A stretch of DNA of 64,000 bases. Origin: Candidatus Defluviibacterium haderslevense (lineage in GTDB: Bacteria > Bacteroidota > Bacteroidia > Chitinophagales > Saprospiraceae). The DNA lies in NCBI GenBank assembly GCA_016712225.1, contig JADJRL010000003.1, positions 386,001-450,000 on the forward strand, in the 5' to 3' direction. The notes under the pieces are model-generated. The model was given only the letters and a program-made list of their open reading frames with translations, was not told the origin of the DNA and searched no databases. Both the position numbers and the translations under genes were made by a program. Positions 52,815-64,000 of the stretch are shown piece after piece. The stretch's first letter is position 1, and every line of letters starts with the position of its first letter.

Positions 52815-54371
52815 ATGAAACGAACGTTAAAATATTATCGGATCATGTGGCTGAAACACGATTTGCCGGCTGGCTTGTCTGTTTTTCTAGTCGCTTTGCC
52901 TCTATGTTTGGGAATAGCATTAGCCTCCGGTGCGCCATTATATGCCGGCTTGCTATCAGGAATAATTGGTGGCCTGGTCGTTTCTTTTATCAGTGGTGCT
53001 CAATTAGCCGTTTCTGGACCTGCTGCAGGCTTATCCACCGTAGTTGCAGCATCCATTATCTCTTTAGGGGACTATAGACTTTTTCTTTTAACCGTTATTA
53101 TCGCCGGATTATTCCAACTCATTCTTGGTTTGTTGAAACTAGGTGTTATCGCCAATTATTTTCCATCTGCGGTTATTAAAGGAATGTTAGCTGCGATTGG
53201 AATAATACTTATTTCAAAACAAATACCCCTCGCTTTAGGTTATGATCAACCCGATTTTTGGAGAAGTGGTTTTTTAAATTTATTTTCTTCTCATGAAATT
53301 GTGGAGCATTTTAAACACTTTAGCCTTCATTTGAGGAGAGGTGCATTAGTCATCTCAACAGTATCCATTCTAATTTTATTCTTGTATCAATCTCGATATG
53401 CTCAGACTTTAAAAATAAAAGTAATTCCAGCGCCATTACTAATTGTAATAATTGGAATCATCACAGACCTAATATTTTCACAATTCGCTTCAGATTACTC
53501 ACTTAAACCAACACAATTAGTAACAGTACCTTCAAATATTTTTTCAGATATTATTTTTCCTGACCTAAGTCAGTTTTTTTCCTCCATTCAGATTTGGAAA
53601 GATGGACTTATTATTGGCATTTTAGCTTCACTCGAAACATTATTATGTGTTGAAGCAATTGACAAATTAGATAAACAGAATAGAATCACACCTGTCAATC
53701 GTGAGTTGGTTGCCCAAGGCATCGGAAATATGACATGTGGACTCTTAGGTGCAATACCTATAACTGCTGTCATTGTAAGAGGAGCCGCCAATGTGGATGC
53801 AGGTGGACGCACCAAACTTTCAGCATTTACACATGGGTTGTTTCTACTATTGGCTGTTTTATTGGTTCCCTTTTTATTAAATAAAATTCCTTATGCTTCA
53901 CTCGCATCAATACTTTTAGTGACTGGTTACAATCTTGCAAAACCAAAATTATTTCGTCATATGTTCAGCTTAGGCTTGAAACAATTCCTTCCTTTCGTAA
54001 TTACGATCATTGTGATCCTTGCTACAGATTTATTGATTGGGGTTAGTATTGGATTACTTATTTCTTTATATCTGATCATTCAATCCAATTTCAAAACAGA
54101 ATATAAAATTACAAATAGCAAGGTTTTACATATAGACACTTATCATATCAAACTCAATACCAATGTAACTTTTCTAAACAAAGTAAAATTGCGCAGGGCA
54201 CTTGACGAAATACCTGAATACAGTGAGTTAATCATTGATGGCAGTGAATGTCATTTTGTAGACTATGATATTCTAGAAATTATTAGTGAATATCAGGCAA
54301 AAGCACACGATAGACATATTGCTGTTCATCTTAAAGGCATCGAATCAGTCAATGTCACTGCAGTCCATTAA
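52815..54371 (+). CDS. SulP-family anion transporter with STAS domain
   Basis: A 518-residue protein with ten or more spans. Signature stretches are LPAGLSVFLVALPLCLGIALASGAPL at the first spans, SGAQLAVSGPAAGLSTVVAA (substrate region), ASLETLLCVEAIDKL and NRELVAQGIGNMTCGLLGAIPIT. A short STAS domain closes the protein (VTFLNKVKLRRALDEI, LIIDGSECHFVDYDILEII). SulP proteins carry sulphate, bicarbonate or other anions across the inner membrane. No carbonic anhydrase is adjacent, so the substrate is open. Confidence 0.9.
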   Translation: MKRTLKYYRIMWLKHDLPAGLSVFLVALPLCLGIALASGAPLYAGLLSGIIGGLVVSFISGAQLAVSGPAAGLSTVVAASIISLGDYRLFLLTVIIAGLFQLILGLLKLGVIANYFPSAVIKGMLAAIGIILISKQIPLALGYDQPDFWRSGFLNLFSSHEIVEHFKHFSLHLRRGALVISTVSILILFLYQSRYAQTLKIKVIPAPLLIVIIGIITDLIFSQFASDYSLKPTQLVTVPSNIFSDIIFPDLSQFFSSIQIWKDGLIIGILASLETLLCVEAIDKLDKQNRITPVNRELVAQGIGNMTCGLLGAIPITAVIVRGAANVDAGGRTKLSAFTHGLFLLLAVLLVPFLLNKIPYASLASILLVTGYNLAKPKLFRHMFSLGLKQFLPFVITIIVILATDLLIGVSIGLLISLYLIIQSNFKTEYKITNSKVLHIDTYHIKLNTNVTFLNKVKLRRALDEIPEYSELIIDGSECHFVDYDILEIISEYQAKAHDRHIAVHLKGIESVNVTAVH

Positions 54372-54426
54372 TACAAAATAATGATCAACCATTGATGATA
54401 CATTTTTATTACAATTAAAATATTAA

Positions 54427-55353
54427 ATGATGTTCAAAAAAATAGTATTATTCTCATATCTAAGTTGTAGTTTGATTTCAACTTTTGCTCAAAACAAACC
54501 CTGCTCCATAAATCCAATGTATAGGCAGTTTGATTTTTGGATAGGCGAATGGGATGTTTATACATTAAAAGGTCAACAAGCAGGGACCAGTAAAATTAGT
54601 TTAATCCTTGATAGCTGTGTTATTTTGGAAGAATGGACAAGTACTTCTAAGTATGGACAACTGACTTATTCTGGAAAAAGTTATAACACTTTTAATTCTG
54701 CAGAGATGCAGTGGCAACAACATTGGGTCGATAATGCTGGTGGGAGCAATGATTATCTACTGGGAACATATGATAATAATAAAATGATATATACCACTCA
54801 CCCATTCGTATTTTCAAAAGATACCATGGCAATTCGAAAAATAACGTTCTTCAATCTCAATCCTAATTCAATTAGACAATTAGGTGAAATATCAAAAGAC
54901 AATGGCAAAACATTTACCACCGAATATGATTTAGAATATCAAAGAAAAATAACAATTTCACAAACCACTTTCGATTCCGTTTTAGCCAAAAAATTAAATG
55001 CTGATGAACGCGGCATGAAAAATTATGTTTTGGTCATATTAAAAACAGGAACCAATACAATTTCTGATAAAAACGAAATCGACAAAATCTTTGAAGGACA
55101 TATGTCCAATATTGGTCGTTTAGCTAAAGAAGGAAAACTTTCATTAGCTGGACCATTTAGAAAAAATGACAAAACATATCGCGGGCTATATATATTTAAT
55201 GTAGAATCTATCGAAGAAGCCAAAATAATTACTGCCACAGACCCTGCCGTTCAATCTGGACTTCTGGATGCAGAATATTTTAATTGGTATGGAAGCGCTG
55301 GACTTTCAGAATTATTACCCATTCACGAAAAAATCTCTAAAACCAAATTCTAG
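54427..55353 (+). CDS. Exported DUF1579-like / YCII-like fusion protein
   Basis: A 308-residue protein with a signal peptide (ending ISTFAQN). Residues about 30-180 resemble DUF1579 lipocalin-like domains (RQFDFWIGEWDVYTLKGQ, MQWQQHWVDNAGGSND). Residues about 200-290 resemble YCII (NYVLVILKTGTN, HMSNIGRLAKEGKLSLAGPF, GLYIFNVESIEEAKIITATD). YCII domains are usually single-domain cytoplasmic ferredoxin-like proteins, so an exported fusion is unusual. No catalytic residues can be named with confidence. Confidence 0.7.
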   Translation: MMFKKIVLFSYLSCSLISTFAQNKPCSINPMYRQFDFWIGEWDVYTLKGQQAGTSKISLILDSCVILEEWTSTSKYGQLTYSGKSYNTFNSAEMQWQQHWVDNAGGSNDYLLGTYDNNKMIYTTHPFVFSKDTMAIRKITFFNLNPNSIRQLGEISKDNGKTFTTEYDLEYQRKITISQTTFDSVLAKKLNADERGMKNYVLVILKTGTNTISDKNEIDKIFEGHMSNIGRLAKEGKLSLAGPFRKNDKTYRGLYIFNVESIEEAKIITATDPAVQSGLLDAEYFNWYGSAGLSELLPIHEKISKTKF

Positions 55354-55553
55354 ACTTTATTTAATTTAATAATTTCAAGGAGAAATTGTATAATTTATGT
55401 AATGTATTTATTTAATGTAAATTATACACAGTAACATTTTTCTTTTCACACATGTCATTTACGCTATTTAATCTAAAATTGAGTTGATATGGATAAATTG
55501 TCAAAGATAAAATAATTCAATAGCATCATCAATTGTTGGTTTCAAGCCTAATA

Positions 55554-55589
55554 AAAAAGCCGACCCTCAAATAAAAGGATCGGCTTTTT
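55554..55589. terminator. Bidirectional terminator
   Basis: AAAAAGCCGA and TCGGCTTTTT form a 10-base perfect stem with further CCCT/AGGA complementarity inside. It lies between convergent genes (54427-55353 and 55614-57293) and has A/T tracts on both flanks, so it can terminate both. Confidence 0.88.
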
Positions 55590-55613
55590 AAGATTTATGT
55601 GCTTTTTGTGTTT

Positions 55614-57293
55614 TTATTCTACGATCACACGTTTAGTTATTTTATTTTTTCCATGATGTATACTTACTAAATACATTCCTGAATGTAATTGATCAACAGG
55701 AATTTCCATTTGATTGCTACCAGAAATTGAATGATGTTGAATGCTTTGAACTGCTTTGCCAGTTAAATCACTAAACATAATTTGAATTGGGCCTGATTGA
55801 TCTTGCATCCATTCCAGACGAACTACATCATGAACTGGATTTGGCATTACAGAAAAAGAATAAATATTTTCACTTGGTTCATGAGTACCTAAAACTAAAT
55901 CATAAGTCGTAAAATCACTTACATAAGTAGCTCGAGTTAATAATGTAACATTCATCACTAATTTGTTATTCGCATCATAAAGTTTTGCGGAACCGTTAAG
56001 ACTGGTATGATCGTTATCTATTGTTAATGTATAACATCTATCCTTAGATAAATTCAATGGATAACTGTGTAATTCATTTGTAGGATAGGATCCATCCTGA
56101 ATGATAACTTTGTTGGCATCATCTTGTAGTGTAAAGGTTACCAATGAACCTTTTGTCAATGGTTTTACGTCTAATCTGGAAGTAAGTGTAGTAGCTGGTG
56201 AAGGATCAAATGGAATTACCAAAGTGTTATTAATTGGATTAACATCCGCATTTCCATTAACCTCAAAAGCTTCAATGGTCAAAGTGTTTCCACTTGCAAA
56301 CATCTTAGGAATTTCAACATTACTTAGATTGATTGTTTTTTCTTCCAGAAAAGCAATATTACCGGTCCATGTATATTCAGACAGCGGTCCACCATTTACA
56401 CTTGAACGAAACTTGATAGCTGTAACATTTGCATTACCGGTATTAATATAAGTAATGGTAGGAATAGTGCCTGTTCCACACACTGTATTCTTAAGTGTAT
56501 TCGAAGTTGCTTTAGCATACTTTATAGCAATGTCCAATCCTGGAGATTTTATATAATCCACTTCTTTACTTTCAGCTTGAGCTACCTCTTTGGTAGATTC
56601 ATTTTGGATATAAGCTGCAACTTCCAAATTTCTAAAATTGTACAACTTGTTAAATTTAAAATTAAAAGTGTAAGTTTTAGAATCGCCTACATTAGATAAA
56701 TCTGAAATTGGAGTACCACCTGTGTTGGGTAAGAATTTTTTAACCACATGATAAAAAACTTTCTCTCCATTAGAACCCGGAGGGGTTGGCCATGTAATTA
56801 CTTTCTCTAAAACAACTACCCTAAGAATCGGATTACCTTCCATGGGTCCGGTTAGTTTAACTGTTATTTTCGGATTCAACTCATTATAATTTGAAGCTAA
56901 TCCTGGATCTACTGTAATTTCATAATTGGATTCAACAGCTGCACTGTTGGCAATATTAGCATCTGTGATTAATTGCGTAGGACTTTGGCCCCCATCTTGC
57001 CCACCCATTTTAGTATCCGGCACTCCAGTAACACCATAATAAGCTACTCGAGTTGCAACTTCACCTGGATTGTCCGCATTCATAGGATCAACACCTGGCC
57101 ACGATGTCTGATGTGTTAATAATACCAACCTGGATTTATTTCGTTCTAATATAGGATGAATAATAGGATTGGTTGAAGCGCATGGCCCACAAGAAGCTTG
57201 AGTAAAATGCTCAACAAGAACTTTTCTAGGTGATTGAGCTAATAACAGCTGGCATATACAGACAGCCAAAATGAATAGTAGATTTTTTTTCAT
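55614..57293 (-). CDS. Omp28-like thioredoxin-fold secreted protein with T9SS type A domain
   Basis: A 559-residue protein with a signal peptide (to LLLAQSPRK). The N-terminal domain has the Omp28 opening VLVEHFTQASCGPCASTNPI (a CxxC in thioredoxin position) and TGVPDTKMGGQDGGQSP. A middle beta region (about 250-470) follows. The last 80 residues are a sorting domain (SFSVMPNPVHDVVRLEWM, FSDLTGKAVQSI, SGMYLVSIHHGKNKI). Omp28-related proteins are surface proteins of Bacteroidota; redox activity through the CGPC is possible but unproven. Confidence 0.85.
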   Translation of the reverse strand: MKKNLLFILAVCICQLLLAQSPRKVLVEHFTQASCGPCASTNPIIHPILERNKSRLVLLTHQTSWPGVDPMNADNPGEVATRVAYYGVTGVPDTKMGGQDGGQSPTQLITDANIANSAAVESNYEITVDPGLASNYNELNPKITVKLTGPMEGNPILRVVVLEKVITWPTPPGSNGEKVFYHVVKKFLPNTGGTPISDLSNVGDSKTYTFNFKFNKLYNFRNLEVAAYIQNESTKEVAQAESKEVDYIKSPGLDIAIKYAKATSNTLKNTVCGTGTIPTITYINTGNANVTAIKFRSSVNGGPLSEYTWTGNIAFLEEKTINLSNVEIPKMFASGNTLTIEAFEVNGNADVNPINNTLVIPFDPSPATTLTSRLDVKPLTKGSLVTFTLQDDANKVIIQDGSYPTNELHSYPLNLSKDRCYTLTIDNDHTSLNGSAKLYDANNKLVMNVTLLTRATYVSDFTTYDLVLGTHEPSENIYSFSVMPNPVHDVVRLEWMQDQSGPIQIMFSDLTGKAVQSIQHHSISGSNQMEIPVDQLHSGMYLVSIHHGKNKITKRVIVE

Positions 57294-57569
57294 CGTAAAA
57301 ATTATTTTATCTGTAATAGAATATTAGAAGTATAAAGATCCACAATATTCAGATCACTTGTTAATTTTTTTTATAAAATTTGCAGTTACATTCGATTAAA
57401 TACACTTAAAGTTTCGTTTGTGCATAAAAACAAATAATTAAATCGCCTTTGGGGCAATCTCCAATTGTAAAAAATGGATTGGTTAAATCAAATGAAACTA
57501 ATAAAATGAACTTACCTTAAAGAATGATGCTCTGATTTGTTTAATAAAATAAATTCATTTATCCCCAAT

Positions 57570-58289
57570 TCAAACAATGGGGCCTTGTCCTAAAACAAAA
57601 ATAGCAGGAGCATCTTGATAAATAGCGACATTCACAGATTTCCAATCTTTAATCGTTTTGGTTTGAATCAACTCATTAGGTGCTCCCAAATTTGAAGCAA
57701 CGCATAAATACAAATCCTGTTGCAAGACTGATAGGGCTATTTCAAACATTTGTTTGTTCCGATAAGGCGTTTCCATAAAAAGTTGGGTAGCATTCGTTTT
57801 TAATGCTTGTTGTCCAATTTTGATTAATGCTTCTCTAAGAAATTCTTTCTTTGCAGGCAAATAACCATGAAAACAAAATTGTTGTCCCACTAATCCTGAA
57901 CTCATCAAAGCCATTATCATAGAATTAGGTCCGGCATGAGGAACCACAGTGTAACCACTTTGATGGGCTTTGATGACCATTTCATGACCCGGATCAGCAA
58001 CACATGGCGCACCAGCTTCTGATACCAAACATACGTCTTCCCCTTGATCCAATAACATTTGCAGCCATTTCCAATGCTCGGCAATAGTATTAGCCTCCCA
58101 GTCCTGAACCTCTATTTGCAATAATGGTAGTGGATGTGATATTCCTTTAATAAATTGCCTTGCTGTTTTAGCTCTTTCTGCTAAAAAAAATCTACACGAC
58201 CTGGCAGTTTCGATGGCAGAACCAGACATTTGCGAAATTCCGGCACCAGATAATGGTACGGGGATGAGATGAAGCTTTCCTTTGGACAT
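57570..58289 (-). CDS. RsmI-family SAM-dependent methyltransferase
   Basis: A 239-residue tetrapyrrole-methylase-fold protein. It has LHLIPVPLSGAGI near the N-terminus, the SAM-loop region VCLVSEAGAPCVADPGHEMV, and VVPHAGPNSMIMALMSSGLVG and CFHGYLPAKKEFL in the middle. RsmI methylates the 2'-OH of C1402 in 16S rRNA. Bacteroidota commonly have this shorter RsmI-like paralogue, so the rRNA target is not certain. It is divergent from scpA. Confidence 0.83.
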   Translation of the reverse strand: MSKGKLHLIPVPLSGAGISQMSGSAIETARSCRFFLAERAKTARQFIKGISHPLPLLQIEVQDWEANTIAEHWKWLQMLLDQGEDVCLVSEAGAPCVADPGHEMVIKAHQSGYTVVPHAGPNSMIMALMSSGLVGQQFCFHGYLPAKKEFLREALIKIGQQALKTNATQLFMETPYRNKQMFEIALSVLQQDLYLCVASNLGAPNELIQTKTIKDWKSVNVAIYQDAPAIFVLGQGPIV

Positions 58290-58385
58290 TCAGATATGAT
58301 ATAAATGATGCAAATCTATAATTATTTGGATCAAGCAGGACATAAATTCATTAAAAGGCTATCTTTACGATCATTTTAGAAAGGC

Positions 58386-59204
58386 ATGACCTATACCATT
58401 AAATTACAGCAGTTCGAAGGCCCCTTTGATTTATTACTCTTTTTTATAGAGCGTGATGAATTAGATATTAATGATATTCCCATTGCAACCATCACTGAAG
58501 ATTTCTTACAGTATATCCGACATTTAGAGGATCTTAATTTGGATTTAGCAAGTGAGTTTATTTTAGTTGCTGCGACACTCATCAGGATCAAAGCAAAAAT
58601 GTTGATTCCTAGAAAAGAATTAGATGAGAATAACCAAGAGATCGATCCTAGACAAGAATTGGTTCAAAAATTATTAGAGTATAAAGCTGTTAAAGAAGTG
58701 ATCCAAGACTTAAGCGTCATGGAAGATAATCAAGCTTATAGAGTTGGACGTGGTAATTTGCAAAAAGAGTTTGAACTTCTTTCTCAACAAGCTTTGGTTG
58801 ATGCTGAATGGGAGACCCTGAATTTATTTAATTTGATGAAGGTCTTTCAAAAAGTTATGGACCGATTAAATAAACCGAGTGCGATCGTCCATGAGGTTTA
58901 TAATTATGAATATCAAATTAAAGATCAACAAGATCGGATATTTGATTTATTAAGTAAAAAAGGAAGAATTAATTTTGAAGAAATATTTGAAATTTGCGAA
59001 ACAAGAATTCACGCCATTGTTACTTTTCTAGGATTGTTGGAATTAATCAATCTTCAACAAATGACCATCATTAAAGGTGAAGGTTTGAATCAGTTCTGGA
59101 TTGAAGAAAACCATGAAATAGAAGAATCAAATGATAGTAAAAATCAATCAGATGAAAATATTGTTTTAGAATCTGATGAAGAAATACCCACAATAGAATC
59201 ATAA
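58386..59204 (+). CDS. scpA: Segregation and condensation protein ScpA
   Basis: A 272-residue kleisin. N-terminal helices LQQFEGPFDLLLFFIERDELDINDIPIA and DLASEFILVAATLIRIKAKMLIP (quoted in part) are the ScpA signature. An acidic linker follows, then a winged-helix end with FVTFLGLLELIN-like AIVTFLGLLELINLQQM. ScpA joins Smc and ScpB in the condensin complex. No scpB is adjacent. A TATCTTTA at 58360-58367 is a near-consensus -7. Its last 61 bases overlap the DUF5682 gene on the other strand. Confidence 0.93.
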   Translation: MTYTIKLQQFEGPFDLLLFFIERDELDINDIPIATITEDFLQYIRHLEDLNLDLASEFILVAATLIRIKAKMLIPRKELDENNQEIDPRQELVQKLLEYKAVKEVIQDLSVMEDNQAYRVGRGNLQKEFELLSQQALVDAEWETLNLFNLMKVFQKVMDRLNKPSAIVHEVYNYEYQIKDQQDRIFDLLSKKGRINFEEIFEICETRIHAIVTFLGLLELINLQQMTIIKGEGLNQFWIEENHEIEESNDSKNQSDENIVLESDEEIPTIES

Positions 59205-61399
59205 AGCAAATTCAATTTATTTACCCTTTCTTGGTCCACATATTCTCGTATTTCGTTTATATTTTGAACATTCCGTTGCTTTGAAATTTTTGTTTTAATT
59301 CTAATTCGTTCTGAATCTGGTAATTGACTAAATATCCTCCTCAAAAGTGGTAATGTCGTTTTAAACTCCAGCTCTTCTAATTGTTTCAACCATTCATCCA
59401 ATACTTGAATAATGTTATCTTGCAACAAATAAAATGCAGTGGATTGAAATAAAAAACCTTCAAGCCATTGTGCAGATTTTGATGCCTCATTTTGAGTTAA
59501 GAATTGAGCTTGAATTTCTATTATAAGTACATCATTTGATACATTATGTTCACTGAGTAATACATTCCAACATTTTCCTTTGATCAATGGATGGACTTTC
59601 TCCATATATGCCATTTTATGAATTTGATCCTTCCAAAGTTGATTGTATTCTTTATCATGATTGTAAAAATAAACATTGATCATTATCAAAATTTCCAACA
59701 TGGTATTGGCTTTAACATCACTTATAAAAACGCATTGATCGCCAAAACTTAAAATAATTCTTGGGAGAATGGTATTAAAAATATCTATCAATACATGGGT
59801 ATCCATCTGATGTAAATCTCCATATTGAATATTTGAAATTAATGGCTGAATAATTCCTGCCAGGCTTTCAATATCCTCAATTTCGATGCTTAACAGATTA
59901 ATACGCTCTGCTAATAGTGGCCATATTTGGTTCAAACCAGCCTTTAAGGCATGAGTCAATAAACCTGCAACAGTACTGATATCGTGTGAAGATTTTAAAA
60001 CATCGATTACTTTATTTCTAACAGCATCATCGACAGTATTTCCAATAAGTGCAGCATGTATTAAAGCGATTTCAAGCTCAGGATTCCAATTAAAAGACCA
60101 AAATTCATGAAAATTACCTTGTGCCTTGATATCAATTTCACGGGATTTAGCCCAGGGAATTTCTAATAAAAGGGTTTTGTACAATAAGCGACTAATTTGT
60201 AAGTGGCGTTCTTTTCTTAAATCTAAATCCAAATGTTCCTTATTTCCTGATGCCCAATAAGATTGCAATTTAAGTGATCTTAGATTCTCAAAAAAATCTT
60301 GGACCATGGGGAGGCTTGACGCATTTACTTCCACCTTTCCAGTTAAATTGCCATTCAAAACTTGGTTAAGAAGGAGCTGAATTCTTGTATCATCGCCTTT
60401 ACCAAAACATGTTATGGCCGCTTCCATTAATTCATCAATTCCTGCAATGGCTAAACCACGAATCATACTAAGATTTATAGCCAATAATTCTGCATCTATA
60501 ATTTCTGCAGGACTTACATTCATCTTATGAGACCTTAATATTCGGGCTGCTTGCGTCAACCAAGTTGAAATGGCAGTAGTCCGATTAGAAAACAGCGCAT
60601 CATACCATGATGGAGATTCAATTCCCGCACTATACGATTTTTTATTACTCAATCTTTCATAGGACCAGGGAATCAAACATTGATGAATGTCAACTGCTGC
60701 TAAGGATTTAATTTTCGTTTCCTTTTTCTGAATGCGGTCCAAAGTTAAAAGTGGCCCATGCCAGGCACCACAGACTACAGCAATTTTTTTTGAACCATTT
60801 GAGATGCATTGTCTTATTTGCTGTCGCATAAATTGTTCGCGAATCAAAGTCTCTTCATCATCAAGTTCATTGCTTAAAGACCTCAATGTTGTCATTAATT
60901 GTTGGATGATATCAAACATGACTAAATGATCTGACCATTGTTCGATATACTTATCCCACCATCGCTCTGTATCTTTAAAGCCTTGTTGTCTAGCTAGATA
61001 ACCCAAAGGATCGTTTGTGATTTTTCTTTGTTCTTTATTTAATTCGGCTTCTGTATTATTTTTAAAATTAGCATAAACTAAACTGTTTTTTGCAGGAAGG
61101 TCTATAGGGATTATTTGAATGTGGTTGGAAATTGCATATTGGATAGCCTGAAATTCCGGCGAGAATACGGCCATTGGCAAATAAAAACAATGGTAAGGAT
61201 TTTTCTTATTGTAAAATAAAAATGCGATGGGTGGTTGAAATTTAATTTGTGATAATGCACCCAGCAAAGTTTCTGATTCCTGTGGTAATTCTATACAAAT
61301 GGTATCGGGTTGAAATAATTGTAATGCTTCTACTAAACGACTAGCAGAGCCAGCTCCGTGGTGCCGAATACCAAATACTTTTAATTCACATTGATCCAA
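59144..61399 (-). CDS. DUF5682 family protein
   Basis: A 751-residue protein. The N-terminus (LKVFGIRHHGAGSASRLVEAL, TICIELPQESETLLGAL, GAWHGPLL around residue 210) fits DUF5682, whose first domain resembles TraB/TIKI-type folds. A long alpha-helical remainder follows. In other genomes DUF5682 sits in a cluster with a MoxR-type AAA ATPase, a VWA protein and DUF5691. None of these is present here: scpA is downstream and the rRNA operon upstream. The function is unknown. Its 3' end overlaps scpA by 61 bases. Confidence 0.75.
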   Translation of the reverse strand: MDQCELKVFGIRHHGAGSASRLVEALQLFQPDTICIELPQESETLLGALSQIKFQPPIAFLFYNKKNPYHCFYLPMAVFSPEFQAIQYAISNHIQIIPIDLPAKNSLVYANFKNNTEAELNKEQRKITNDPLGYLARQQGFKDTERWWDKYIEQWSDHLVMFDIIQQLMTTLRSLSNELDDEETLIREQFMRQQIRQCISNGSKKIAVVCGAWHGPLLTLDRIQKKETKIKSLAAVDIHQCLIPWSYERLSNKKSYSAGIESPSWYDALFSNRTTAISTWLTQAARILRSHKMNVSPAEIIDAELLAINLSMIRGLAIAGIDELMEAAITCFGKGDDTRIQLLLNQVLNGNLTGKVEVNASSLPMVQDFFENLRSLKLQSYWASGNKEHLDLDLRKERHLQISRLLYKTLLLEIPWAKSREIDIKAQGNFHEFWSFNWNPELEIALIHAALIGNTVDDAVRNKVIDVLKSSHDISTVAGLLTHALKAGLNQIWPLLAERINLLSIEIEDIESLAGIIQPLISNIQYGDLHQMDTHVLIDIFNTILPRIILSFGDQCVFISDVKANTMLEILIMINVYFYNHDKEYNQLWKDQIHKMAYMEKVHPLIKGKCWNVLLSEHNVSNDVLIIEIQAQFLTQNEASKSAQWLEGFLFQSTAFYLLQDNIIQVLDEWLKQLEELEFKTTLPLLRRIFSQLPDSERIRIKTKISKQRNVQNINEIREYVDQERVNKLNLLYDSIVGISSSDSKTIFSSD

Positions 61400-61540
61400 G
61401 AGGAATAATTTCCATCAAAGTTAGTTTATAAAAAATGTATATAAGATAAAAATTCAAACAGTATAGATAACTATTGACACGCAAAAATGGTCAATTTGAT
61501 ATAACGAAATTAGTAAGAGAATGGATGTCTTTTAAAACAC

Positions 61541-61577
61541 AAAAGCCTTGATCCGTCGAAGACGAAACAAGGCTTTT
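61541..61577 (-). terminator. rRNA operon terminator
   Basis: AAAAGCCTTG and CAAGGCTTTT form a 10-base perfect stem just beyond the 5S gene. An inner CGTC-GAA-GACG hairpin caps the stem. On the minus strand it is followed by a T-rich run. Confidence 0.85.
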
Positions 61578-61585
61578 GAAAAAAA

Positions 61586-61694
61586 TGGGCGGCGACCTAC
61601 TCTCCCGGAATAAACCAGTACCATGGGCGCAATAGGGCTTAACTTCTCTGTTCGAAATGGGAAGAGGTGGTACCCCTATGCTAAAGCCACCTAA
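61586..61694 (-). rRNA. rrf: 5S ribosomal RNA
   Basis: The minus strand reads a 5S RNA: 5' GGTGGC pairs with 3' GCCGCC to form the terminal stem, with the conserved CCCATTTCGAACAGAG loop region in between. Ends were set from this pairing and are good to within a few bases. Confidence 0.93.
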
Positions 61695-61710
61695 AACTTT
61701 TACCCCGCGG

Positions 61711-61728
61711 AAGTTTACGAATAAACTT
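61711..61728 (-). other. Hairpin in the 23S-5S spacer
   Basis: AAGTTTA and TAAACTT with a CGAA tetraloop, in the spacer between 5S and 23S. It is a plausible processing signal in the rRNA precursor. Confidence 0.45.
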
Positions 61729-61815
61729 AAGGGTATATGAGTTATAGATTACTTGACAAGGTCAAATAAAAAAAGAAAGGTTGGAAGAGAAAATTAAATC
61801 AAAATGAAAAAAAAA

Positions 61816-64000
<2,185 letters not shown>

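Overview
The window reads as a chromosomal piece of a Bacteroidota genome, probably Saprospiria- or Chitinophagia-like; the exact family cannot be settled from here. The evidence is type IX secretion (T9SS) cargo with both kinds of C-terminal sorting domain, the T9SS regulator PorX, SprB-type repeats, TAnnTTTG-type -7 promoter elements, few Shine-Dalgarno sequences, a fused CcoNO oxidase subunit and a Sec-type (clade II) nitrous oxide reductase. Coding DNA is AT-rich. No integrase, transposase, CRISPR array or tRNA was recognised.

Layout. 0-3.4 kb: partial HD-domain hydrolase, porX, a small membrane protein and tatC. 3.5-8.5 kb: two convergent T9SS type B proteins, one carrying about ten SprB-like repeats. 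8.6-15.5 kb: hutI coupled to a thioredoxin-SPOR fusion, fabH, and an apparent operon of nitronate monooxygenase-like protein, di-heme peroxidase and small cytochrome c. 15.5-15.8 kb: a 16-base tandem repeat array. 15.8-23.1 kb: phosphate uptake block on the minus strand (outer-membrane protein, OprO/P-type porin, pstS, pstC, pstA, pstB, phoU), in which PstC carries a PstS-like insertion. 23.4-27.0 kb: a beta-helix T9SS protein, a ChaN-like protein and an NTF2-like lipoprotein. 27.1-27.3 kb: two diverged copies of a hairpin-forming repeat.

27.5-46.9 kb is a continuous minus-strand respiratory block. It opens with an Rrf2 regulator carrying three Fe-S-type cysteines and a Cys-rich 61-residue protein. 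Then come a CcoI-type copper ATPase, a CBS protein, ccoS, ccoNO, a ccoQ-like gene, ccoP, ccoG, ccoH and a SafE-like membrane protein. A Crp/Fnr-type palindrome precedes the nos operon: cytochrome c, nosZ, a membrane protein, nosL, nosD, nosF, nosY, a 99-residue unknown, a group III truncated haemoglobin, a Crp/Fnr regulator and a haem-copper-oxidase-like membrane protein. A fasciclin lipoprotein follows with its own matching palindrome. Together these genes suggest a cell that respires oxygen with a high-affinity cbb3 oxidase and reduces N2O under low oxygen. No nitrate, nitrite or NO reductase is present in the window.

46.9-61.4 kb: AT-rich spacers, tandem PorT-like beta-barrel paralogues, a VIT-domain T9SS protein, a SulP transporter, a DUF1579-YCII fusion, an Omp28-like T9SS protein, an RsmI-family methyltransferase, scpA, and a DUF5682 protein whose 3' end overlaps scpA. 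61.5-64.0 kb: the 3' end of an rRNA operon on the minus strand (5S, spacer and most of 23S, which runs off the right edge).
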